A DNA stretch of 6,328 bases from Nitrososphaeraceae archaeon (GTDB lineage: Archaea > Thermoproteota > Nitrososphaeria > Nitrososphaerales > Nitrososphaeraceae), in the NCBI GenBank assembly GCA_025937665.1, contig JAICQW010000101.1, forward strand, positions 1-6,328. Reading direction: 5' to 3'. Under the pieces are notes generated by a model. That model did not search any database and was not told the DNA's origin. It saw only the letters and a list, made by a program, of their open reading frames with translations. Made by a program: the position numbers and the translations under genes. Position 1 is the stretch's first letter, and the number at the start of each line of letters is the position of its first letter. Below are positions 1 to 4,635 of the stretch, in pieces.

Positions 1-349
1 CCACTTCAGAATCAATCTCTACCTTCCCTAGCGGAGTTTCCCAAGAACCTTTATCCATTAGTGCTACTGCGCTACCTAAACCATAATGATTGGGGCCAAG
101 AATTAGAGCCGATTCAAATTTAGACGAAGACAAATCATAGTATCCATGTGCAGCTACTGCCCCTGAATACATATATCCTGCATGGGGACTGACCATACCG
201 TATATTCTTTCATTATTACTTGATGGTGGTAAATTCCCAGGTCCGAAATTTGGGTCTCTAAATAGTGATTCAATGTCTTCCCTCAGTTCATTTGGGTTTT
301 TTGGATAAAAAATTCCAGAAACAGCAGGTTCTCTTAAATACGAATTCAA
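1..349 (-). CDS. MEMO1-family protein, N-terminal part (truncated by window edge)
   Basis: The 116 complete codons visible here match the N-terminus of the MEMO family, found in archaea and as human MEMO1. The family has a dioxygenase-like fold and binds metal through conserved His and Cys residues; its archaeal role is not established. Residues 6-16 read REPAVSGIFYP, the usual family opening. SPHAGYMYSG carries His56 and GPNHYG carries His88, both at metal-site positions; the later ligands lie beyond the window edge. I place the start at a TTG whose last two bases are the first two of the rpsB TGA stop (sequence TTGA), because the conserved opening follows five residues later. No ATG or GTG lies between an upstream in-frame TGA and this codon, although an ATT is present. 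The overlap implies translation coupled to rpsB as the last visible gene of the rpoN-eno-rpsB operon. Family assignment is firm; the TTG start is likely but not proven. Confidence 0.9.
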   Translation of the reverse strand, partial: MNSYLREPAVSGIFYPKNPNELREDIESLFRDPNFGPGNLPPSSNNERIYGMVSPHAGYMYSGAVAAHGYYDLSSSKFESALILGPNHYGLGSAVALMDKGSWETPLGKVEIDSEV

Positions 350-1065
350 GATATCTCTTCGACCAATTTGGTCTCAAAGTCGTCAATTGATATCTTCATT
401 TCGTTATCAGATTTTATTTTGCCCTGTTTCTTCAATACTTCCCTCGTAAGTAACCAGTACACTGTTGCAAGTGCTTTTCTTCCTCTATTATTAGCAGGGA
501 TGACTAGATCTACATTGGAGGTAACATTATCACTATTTGCAATTGCAATGACTGGGACACCTGCTCTAGTTGCTTCTAGAACAGCTTGTTGATCAGCCTG
601 AGGATCTGTTACAATAACTACTTGAGGCTCCATATAACTTGCTAGTGATGGATTTGTAAATGTACCCGGCATGAACCGTCCTATGATTCCTGAGGCTCCT
701 GTCGATTCACAAAATTTCTGTACAGGAGTTTTACCATATTCTCTTGCAGACGTAACTATAATTTTAGCAATATCAGACCTTCCAATAAACTTGGCAGCCA
801 CATCAATCCGCGTGAGTGTCTTGCTAATGTCTAGAATATAGAGACCTTCTGGATTTGCACGAACAATAAACGGTGACATAAATTTTGTTTTTACGGGGGT
901 GCCAACACGTATTCCCGTTGATAGTATCATTTTTTCAAGATTGTCATTTTCAATATCCTCTTCTCCCGTTTCGGTGTACGCCTGGCTATCAGAATCTTCA
1001 GATGTTTGATTCTCTATTTCATCTAGAGAATCTTTGGCGTTTTCTTCTTGGTTTGCACTTGACAT
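346..1065 (-). CDS. rpsB: 30S ribosomal protein S2 (archaeal uS2)
   Basis: Small-subunit ribosomal protein uS2, 239 residues from the chosen start. The archaeal/eukaryotic S2 core is plain: STGIRVGTPVKTKFMSPFI, then GLYILDISKTLTRIDVAAKF, AREYGKTPVQKF, IIGRFMPGTFTNP, VVIVTDPQADQQAVLEA, VPVIAIANSDN and VDLVIPANNRGRKALA. I prefer the ATG at 1065, one base after the enolase stop. A start seven codons upstream (1086) would add MICHSLR and overlap enolase by 20 bases. About 42 residues precede the S2 core; they hold 15 Asp/Glu and a single Lys, so the N-terminus is a strongly acidic, probably disordered tail. Most archaeal S2 proteins have a much shorter leader there. The gene sits between eno and a MEMO-family gene with almost no spacing and shows no promoter of its own, so it is probably transcribed from the rpoN promoter. 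Confidence 0.97.
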   Translation of the reverse strand: MSSANQEENAKDSLDEIENQTSEDSDSQAYTETGEEDIENDNLEKMILSTGIRVGTPVKTKFMSPFIVRANPEGLYILDISKTLTRIDVAAKFIGRSDIAKIIVTSAREYGKTPVQKFCESTGASGIIGRFMPGTFTNPSLASYMEPQVVIVTDPQADQQAVLEATRAGVPVIAIANSDNVTSNVDLVIPANNRGRKALATVYWLLTREVLKKQGKIKSDNEMKISIDDFETKLVEEIS

Positions 1066-1066
1066 T

Positions 1067-2314
1067 CTAAGTGAATGACAAATCAATCATGCCTTTTATT
1101 AAATCATACTCTGAAAGTCTTAAAAGTTCGTTTAATTTGGACACTCGTTCTCCGCCGACAACGCCTGTTTTTATCATTTTAGAAGCCGTTGCTATGGCTA
1201 TATGTGAAATATGTGCATCTATTGATTCTCCAGATCTATGCGAAGTGATTATTCCAATGTTATTCTCGGCACAGGTATTTGCAAAATCCAAAGCATCATG
1301 TAAAGTACCAGCTTGATTGACTTTCAAAATGGCTGCATTACAAGCTCCGTACTTGAGTGCTTCGTTTACCCTTTCGCTACTTGTAACAAGCATATCGTCG
1401 CCAGTAATGAAACAATTTTTGTTTCTTTTTGTAAGGCTTGCCATACTCTCAAAATCGTCTTCGTTAACCGGATCCTCAGCGTAAATCAAATGATAATTCT
1501 TTATTAAATCTTGAACAAAATTTATCTGCTCTTCGGTACTTCTGACGAGCCCCTGTCTTGAATAATCATAAATCTTTCTCTCAGGGTCCCATAATGAAGA
1601 ACTTGCAAAATCAATACCCAATGCAATATCCTTGCCCAATCTCATACCGGCATTTTCCACAGCTTGTGCTACTATAGAAACTGCCTCGTCATTATTCACA
1701 TTCGGAGCCCAAGCACCCTCATCGCCTCTGCCATAAGTGAAATTTTTGTCTTTTTTTTCCAAGAGCATTCTTACATCTTTATGTACCTTGAAATTAGTTT
1801 CTAAAGCCTCGCTAATGGTCTTGGATCCAATCGGACAGACAAGAACTTCTTGAATGTCCGGCGTACCAGGTCCCGCATGAGAACCACCTCCAAGGATATT
1901 TCCCAGGGGGTAAGGGAATCTATATGGTCCGTGGTGTTTCAACATTGCAAAGAGAGGAACTTCCATTGAAAGAGAAGCAGACGCTGCCGAAGCAATACTC
2001 AATCCATAAGCTACAGATCCACCAATTCCACTATAGTTTTTAGAATTATCTATTTCCCTGAGGATTTGGTTTATAGCTTTTGAATCTGAGGCATCAACTC
2101 CAATGAATTTGGCCCTGTTTATTTCAAATCTCTGCAGTGTCAACTCTGGGTTATTATCAACAAAACTTGGTACTTCGTGACTTCCAACACTAGCACCAGA
2201 AGGAGCACAAGCCCTACCAAGAAATTTACTATCTGTAATTACATCGATTTCTATGGATTTGGAACCTCTGCTGTTATAAACAATTCTTCCACTCAACGAT
2301 GAAATTAAGGGCAT
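1067..2314 (-). CDS. eno: Enolase (phosphopyruvate hydratase)
   Basis: Cytosolic enzyme interconverting 2-phosphoglycerate and phosphoenolpyruvate; in autotrophic ammonia oxidisers it would mainly serve gluconeogenesis. The 415 residues are near the usual family length (about 410-435). By alignment with yeast enolase the catalytic set is complete: loop SGAS (39-42), His146 in GGGSHAGPG, Glu156 in DIQE, Glu199 in GDEG, metal ligands Asp235, Glu280 (YAEDP) and the Asp pair 306/307 (GDDM), base Lys331 (KVNQAGTL), His359 (SHRSGES) and Lys382 (MIKTG). Variations from the bacterial/eukaryotic consensus are SRGSKS for SRGNPT at the N-terminus, ASSS for the usual AASE near 237-240, and GDEGAWAPN for GDEGGFAPN. 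These look like lineage features, not decay. The ATG follows the rpoN stop by 13 bases, and rpsB begins one base past its stop, so it is mid-operon. Confidence 0.97.
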   Translation of the reverse strand: MPLISSLSGRIVYNSRGSKSIEIDVITDSKFLGRACAPSGASVGSHEVPSFVDNNPELTLQRFEINRAKFIGVDASDSKAINQILREIDNSKNYSGIGGSVAYGLSIASAASASLSMEVPLFAMLKHHGPYRFPYPLGNILGGGSHAGPGTPDIQEVLVCPIGSKTISEALETNFKVHKDVRMLLEKKDKNFTYGRGDEGAWAPNVNNDEAVSIVAQAVENAGMRLGKDIALGIDFASSSLWDPERKIYDYSRQGLVRSTEEQINFVQDLIKNYHLIYAEDPVNEDDFESMASLTKRNKNCFITGDDMLVTSSERVNEALKYGACNAAILKVNQAGTLHDALDFANTCAENNIGIITSHRSGESIDAHISHIAIATASKMIKTGVVGGERVSKLNELLRLSEYDLIKGMIDLSFT

Positions 2315-2327
2315 ATTTGCTTCAGAT

Positions 2328-2564
2328 TTAATCTATTTCTGATTCAATTTCTGACATTCGTCTACGTAATGCTTCGTAATATGGTATTACTTGATATATT
2401 GTTTCAACAGTAGAGACAAACATTCTCCTACAGCAATACCTCTTGATATTAAGCGAGTCCATAACTTCTGCAGGATCCTCTCCAGCCTTTACCCTGTTAG
2501 AGTATTCACCGTACTTGTTAGCTATCAAATTCCCACAGGTAAAGCATCTTATGGGTATAAGCAT
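2328..2564 (-). CDS. rpoN: DNA-directed RNA polymerase subunit N (Rpb10 homologue)
   Basis: Small zinc-binding subunit of the archaeal RNA polymerase, equivalent to eukaryotic Rpb10; it helps assemble the Rpo3/Rpo11/Rpo10 platform. This is not bacterial sigma-54, which shares the symbol. The N-terminus MLIPIRCFTCGN is the family signature. The zinc ligands are Cys7, Cys10 and the adjacent pair Cys44-Cys45 (YCCRRMF). At 78 residues it is slightly longer than the usual 55-75, with a charged C-terminal tail (LRRRMSEIESEID). The frame stays open upstream to an ATG at 2636. I reject that start because the family begins at this Met and because a TATA-like element lies about 26 bases before position 2564, which fits a leaderless mRNA. 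It is the first gene of the rpoN-eno-rpsB-MEMO operon. Many archaea place rpoN next to rpl13/rps9 and rpoK; here the upstream neighbour is a divergent tRNA. Confidence 0.95.
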   Translation of the reverse strand: MLIPIRCFTCGNLIANKYGEYSNRVKAGEDPAEVMDSLNIKRYCCRRMFVSTVETIYQVIPYYEALRRRMSEIESEID

Positions 2565-2586
2565 TGATTTTTTATCCTCAGGTGGC

Positions 2587-2594
2587 TTATAAAA
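2587..2594 (-). promoter_or_regulatory. TATA-like element for the rpoN operon
   Basis: On the minus strand this reads TTTTATAA, with its centre about 26 bases before the rpoN ATG at 2564. In archaea transcription starts about 25-27 bases past the TATA centre, so the transcript would begin at or next to the start codon. No Shine-Dalgarno-like sequence precedes that ATG, which agrees with a leaderless mRNA. This is pattern matching only. Confidence 0.5.
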
Positions 2595-2597
2595 ACC

Positions 2598-2633
2598 AAT
2601 ATTTGCTGCTCCTGTGTTTATATAGCAAATATT
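2598..2633. repeat. 10-bp perfect inverted repeat in the rpoN/tRNA-Leu divergent region
   Basis: AATATTTGCT at 2598-2607 is matched exactly by its reverse complement AGCAAATATT at 2624-2633, separated by 16 bases. The arms flank a TATA-like element and lie between the divergent rpoN and tRNA-Leu genes. They could be an operator-like site or a weak hairpin; the AT-rich composition makes a chance origin possible. Confidence 0.5.
2616..2625. promoter_or_regulatory. TATA-like element, possibly for tRNA-Leu and/or a second rpoN start
   Basis: The plus strand reads GTTTATATAG and the minus strand CTATATAAAC, so the element resembles a TATA box in both directions. On the plus strand it would start transcription near 2646, about 20 bases before the mature tRNA 5' end, leaving a short leader for RNase P. 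On the minus strand it would start near 2594, giving rpoN a leader of about 30 bases as an alternative to the nearer element. Confidence 0.4.
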
Positions 2634-2665
2634 CAAATTAGTGATTTTTGAACCGCTAAATCTAT

Positions 2666-2750
2666 GCGGGAGTCGCCCAGCTTGGTCAACGGCGTAAGAC
2701 TGAGGCTCTTATCCCTTAGGGGTTCGTGGGTTCAAATCCCATCTCCCGCA
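2666..2750 (+). tRNA. tRNA-Leu (anticodon GAG)
   Basis: All arms of a class II tRNA fold cleanly. The acceptor stem GCGGGAG (2666-2672) pairs with CTCCCGC (2743-2749), followed by discriminator A at 2750. The D stem pairs GCC with GGC around a loop containing TTGGT. The anticodon stem TAAGA/TCTTA encloses loop CTGAGGC, giving anticodon GAG at 2702-2704, which reads CUC and CUU (Leu). A long variable arm (2712-2725, with CCC/GGG pairing) fits leucine. The T arm is GTGGG-TTCAAAT-CCCAT with one G-U pair. There is no intron, and CCA is not encoded (the gene is followed by CTC), so CCA would be added after transcription. It is divergent from the rpoN operon. A T-rich stretch from about 2769 could end transcription. 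Confidence 0.96.
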
Positions 2751-2763
2751 CTCTAAATATCAT

Positions 2764-2907
2764 CTAGGAAAATTTCTTTAGTATTTTATAATACGGTGAT
2801 GTCTTGTGTTTCTCAATACATTTTTCACAAAGCGATGTATGTCCGTATTTGACATGACACTTGCAATCACATAGGTCAGTATTTACCAACACCCATCTGA
2901 TTTCCAA
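2764..2907 (-). CDS. Small Cys/His-rich protein, putative zinc-binding mini-protein
   Basis: A 47-codon reading frame fills most of the gap between tRNA-Leu and the ferritin-like gene. It contains DLCDCKCHVKYGHTSLCEKC followed by IEKH, that is CxCxCH, a nearby His, then CxxC and a further His. Such spacing suggests a zinc-binding knuckle. The C-terminus is basic and aromatic (HKTSPYYKILKKFS). I do not recognise a named family. The start is uncertain: TTG at 2907, GTG at 2892 or TTG at 2889 (41 residues, beginning MVNTDLC). A palindromic TATA-like element centred near 2920 would start transcription near 2894, favouring the two shorter forms as nearly leaderless. The gene is convergent with the tRNA and divergent from the ferritin-like gene. 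Evidence is the dense metal-ligand pattern plus promoter position; a chance frame is possible but five Cys and three His in so short a stretch is unlikely noise. Confidence 0.6.
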   Translation of the reverse strand: MEIRWVLVNTDLCDCKCHVKYGHTSLCEKCIEKHKTSPYYKILKKFS

Positions 2908-2914
2908 ATTTATG

Positions 2915-2926
2915 TTATTTAAATAA
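2915..2926. promoter_or_regulatory. Palindromic TATA-like element between divergent genes
   Basis: TTATTTAAATAA is a perfect 12-base palindrome. Read leftward it would start transcription near 2894, right at the candidate starts of the Cys/His-rich mini-gene. Read rightward it would start near 2946, downstream of the first ATG of the ferritin-like frame (2932), which would favour one of that gene's later ATGs (2983 or 2989). Its dual role is inferred from position only. Confidence 0.4.
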
Positions 2927-2931
2927 TTTCA

Positions 2932-3405
2932 ATGAAGCGAACTAACAATACGAAAATTTTTTATCAATTACTCTGTAGTGGTATGTTAATGGACATTGAT
3001 TCTTCCATGAACAGAAAACAAGATCTTTATACTTTACTGAAATCGCAACACGAAGCCGAAGTTAAGGAAATGAATCATTACATGACAGTCTTGAGCAGAA
3101 TGAATAATGGTATTATAAAGAATTATGTGCACAAATTACTTGACGACGGCTTGCGACACATTGAATATATTTCTACATTGATGTCATCTATTGAAGGTGC
3201 AAGTAGCAGTTTGAATCTAACTAAACAGGGTATTGTCAAGTCAATTGATGAAGAAAAGGAATCCAGAGATCTGCTGCTAAAATGCGTCTCACTTGCTGAT
3301 GATGTAGAGACAAAATCCCTGTTGAAAAGCATAATTGTGGATGAAGAACATCATATCAAGATATTGGAACACATTGAAGAATTAGTATCTTCATCTGGTA
3401 AATGA
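2932..3405 (+). CDS. Ferritin-like four-helix protein (putative)
   Basis: 157 residues if started at 2932, almost entirely helical and Cys-poor. The pattern fits a ferritin/rubrerythrin-like bundle that would bind a di-metal site in the cytosol. Helix 1 has Glu43-x6-Tyr50 (HEAEVKEMNHYMTVL), helix 2 carries Asp71, Asp72 and His76 (LLDDGLRHIEYI), helix 3 carries Glu107, Glu108 and Glu110, and helix 4 has Glu138-x2-His141 (VDEEHHIKIL). Helix 2 lacks a clean ExxH, so the metal site is non-canonical or absent, and no catalytic activity should be assumed. The start is unsettled. The first 19 residues (MKRTNNTKIFYQLLCSGML) lie outside the bundle. A TATA-like TTTTTATC at 2957-2964 would suit a leaderless start at the ATG of 2989 (Met20), and Met18 and Met26 are also possible. 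A T-run at 3408-3413 just after the stop may end transcription. Confidence 0.65.
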   Translation: MKRTNNTKIFYQLLCSGMLMDIDSSMNRKQDLYTLLKSQHEAEVKEMNHYMTVLSRMNNGIIKNYVHKLLDDGLRHIEYISTLMSSIEGASSSLNLTKQGIVKSIDEEKESRDLLLKCVSLADDVETKSLLKSIIVDEEHHIKILEHIEELVSSSGK

Positions 3406-3417
3406 GATTTTTTGATT

Positions 3418-3429
3418 TATATTATAAAC
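3418..3429 (+). promoter_or_regulatory. TATA-like element for the 183-residue hypothetical gene
   Basis: The stretch reads TATATTATAAAC, with its core about 26 bases before the ATG at 3450. That spacing predicts a leaderless transcript, and no Shine-Dalgarno-like sequence is visible before this start. A separate promoter implies the gene need not be co-transcribed with the ferritin-like gene upstream. Confidence 0.5.
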
Positions 3430-3449
3430 CCCAATTCCTCAATTAATGT

Positions 3450-4001
3450 ATGTCACAGTCAAAACTAATCCGCTTAATTATACAAAATTATGTAGAAACT
3501 TCGAAATGCTTTCACATTATTAGTAAAGATGGTATTACTACTGATCAATTTGCAATAGATCATTCTGATCCGCTATTTGTCAACTCTTCAATTAGTATTC
3601 GACAATTACGTTTACAGGTTCCTTCAATAGCAAGAACTGTGAGCATAGCAAGAAATCTTGATTACTATCAAAACAAGATATGTCATGAAATACCGTCTAT
3701 TCCTGATATAGAGCAGATCAAACCGATTCTACAAAAGTTGCGCATTATAATAATCGCCCTGTTTCTAAAACTGAATAAACTAATGGTAGAAAAAAGCATG
3801 AACATTGCTTTGGAATATGATAGATATTTAGTAGATTGGAACAAATATTCCGAGCAAATTTTGATGACTACATCTACTATTTTGATTGGTTATCAACAAG
3901 GTAGGCCAAATGAAAAAACTCTTGATACTATAGGAGAGACTTTGGATTATCTTGATATTTCAATGTCCTTAATCGATGAAAAAATGTCATACCTGTATTA
4001 A
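3450..4001 (+). CDS. Hypothetical protein, mostly helical, family not recognised
   Basis: 183 residues with no motif I can assign. There is no signal peptide, and the longest hydrophobic run (IIIIALFL, about 99-106) is too short for a confident membrane span, so it is probably cytosolic. Residues 1-60 are mixed, with a short beta-like segment (CFHIISKDGITTDQFAI). Residues 87-148 look like two long amphipathic helices (IEQIKPILQKLRI; NIALEYDRYLVDWNKYSEQI), and a last helix (155-180) follows a turn at QQGRPNE. Only two cysteines, Cys20 and Cys78, are present and far apart. Start choice is supported by a TATA-like element about 26 bases upstream. Codon use looks like its neighbours, with no sign of recent transfer. 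The stop lies one base from the end of the convergent peroxiredoxin gene. It could be a lineage-specific regulator or scaffold, but that is a guess. Confidence 0.75.
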   Translation: MSQSKLIRLIIQNYVETSKCFHIISKDGITTDQFAIDHSDPLFVNSSISIRQLRLQVPSIARTVSIARNLDYYQNKICHEIPSIPDIEQIKPILQKLRIIIIALFLKLNKLMVEKSMNIALEYDRYLVDWNKYSEQILMTTSTILIGYQQGRPNEKTLDTIGETLDYLDISMSLIDEKMSYLY

Positions 4002-4017
4002 ATCAGTTAACTTTAAT
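3997..4017. terminator. Weak AT-rich inverted repeat at the convergent gene ends
   Basis: ATTAAA (3997-4002) and TTTAAT (4012-4017) are complementary across a 9-base loop and straddle the facing stop codons of the hypothetical and peroxiredoxin genes. Only one base separates the two genes, so any shared terminator must overlap coding sequence. The six-pair AT stem is weak, and archaeal termination relies mainly on T-runs. Confidence 0.2.
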
Positions 4018-4497
4018 ATCAAATGCTTCAAGTACTTGATTACTATGCCCCTGTGGCTTGACTTTGCTGAATATTCTTACTATCTTCCCGTCTTCATCTA
4101 CTAGAAATGTAGTTCTATTAACACCCATATACTCTTTACCCATGAATTTTTTCAATCCATAAGTACCATATTTTTTTGATACCACATTGTTTATGTCAGA
4201 AGCCAAATGATAGGGTATTTTCATTTTTTCTTTAAATTTCTCATGTGACTCTTGAGTATCAGGACTTACCCCGATTATCTCAATTCCTTCTCGCTTAAAT
4301 TTATCATAGTCAGCTGTAAATTCTGCAGCTTCGGTTGTACATCCTGTCGTAAAATCTCGCGGATAAAAATACACTACAACTTTTCTTTTCCTAAAATCAG
4401 ATAATTTCGTTTCTTTATTCCCATTCATAAATGTAAAATCAGGCGCTACTCTTCCTATTGCTAAAGTCTTTGTATCAGATTTTTCTTCATTAATCAA
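4003..4497 (-). CDS. Peroxiredoxin, BCP/PrxQ type, single cysteine
   Basis: Thiol peroxidase that reduces hydrogen peroxide and organic hydroperoxides in the cytosol. 164 residues; BCP proteins are usually about 150-160. The thioredoxin-fold landmarks are present: entry motif APDFTF (18-23), VVVYFYPRDFTTGCTTE with the PxxxTxxC active site (Pro46, Thr50, peroxidatic Cys53), IGVSPDTQESHEKF, and catalytic Arg128 in NRTTFLVD. In typical BCP enzymes a resolving Cys lies five residues after the peroxidatic one; here that position is Ala58 and Cys53 is the only cysteine in the protein. It should therefore act as a 1-Cys enzyme needing an external thiol partner. The start is TTG at 4497, the first start-type codon after an in-frame TAG (4504-4506); no ATG precedes the conserved region. 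It is divergent from the reductase gene and convergent with the hypothetical gene. Confidence 0.93.
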   Translation of the reverse strand: MINEEKSDTKTLAIGRVAPDFTFMNGNKETKLSDFRKRKVVVYFYPRDFTTGCTTEAAEFTADYDKFKREGIEIIGVSPDTQESHEKFKEKMKIPYHLASDINNVVSKKYGTYGLKKFMGKEYMGVNRTTFLVDEDGKIVRIFSKVKPQGHSNQVLEAFDIKVN

Positions 4498-4530
4498 ATC
4501 TTTCTACGTCATGCTTTTTTCTAAACAGGA

Positions 4531-4538
4531 TAATAAAA
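4531..4538 (-). promoter_or_regulatory. TATA-like element for the peroxiredoxin gene
   Basis: On the minus strand this reads TTTTATTA. Its centre predicts a transcript start near 4508, leaving a leader of about 11 bases before the TTG at 4497. It lies in the 138-base divergent region 4498-4635, where I see no convincing gene. Confidence 0.4.
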
Positions 4539-4598
4539 GCATTGATGATGATTTGATTCTCGAACATGTGAAATAAAAACTAATATAACTTTCAACTG

Positions 4599-4608
4599 AA
4601 TTTAAAAG
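4599..4608 (+). promoter_or_regulatory. TATA-like element for the reductase-nuo transcript
   Basis: AATTTAAAAG is centred about 32 bases before the reductase ATG at 4636, predicting a transcript start near 4630 and a leader of about 6 bases. A second AT-rich candidate (TAATATAA, 4581-4588) lies further upstream. No Shine-Dalgarno-like sequence precedes the ATG. Confidence 0.45.
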
Positions 4609-4635
4609 TCAAACAGTAGAGCGTTAAGTGATTTT

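Noticed and set aside
1066..1086. Earlier ATG for rpsB adding MICHSLR
   Set aside because: It overlaps the enolase end by 20 bases, whereas the ATG at 1065 sits one base past that stop and gives a typical operon junction.
368..1507. Plus-strand open frames opposite rpsB and eno
   Set aside because: They mirror two strongly conserved genes on the minus strand and have no supporting features.
2565..2636. 24-codon upstream extension of the rpoN frame to an earlier ATG
   Set aside because: The family begins at MLIPIRCFTCG, the extension has no family resemblance, and it would contain the best TATA-like element.
3123..3332. Minus-strand open frame inside the ferritin-like gene
   Set aside because: Antisense shadow; Ser-rich low-complexity translation without family features.
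4511..4576. 21-residue plus-strand frame between the peroxiredoxin and reductase genes
   Set aside because: Very short, no motif or hydrophobic segment, and it covers the peroxiredoxin promoter element; most likely chance.
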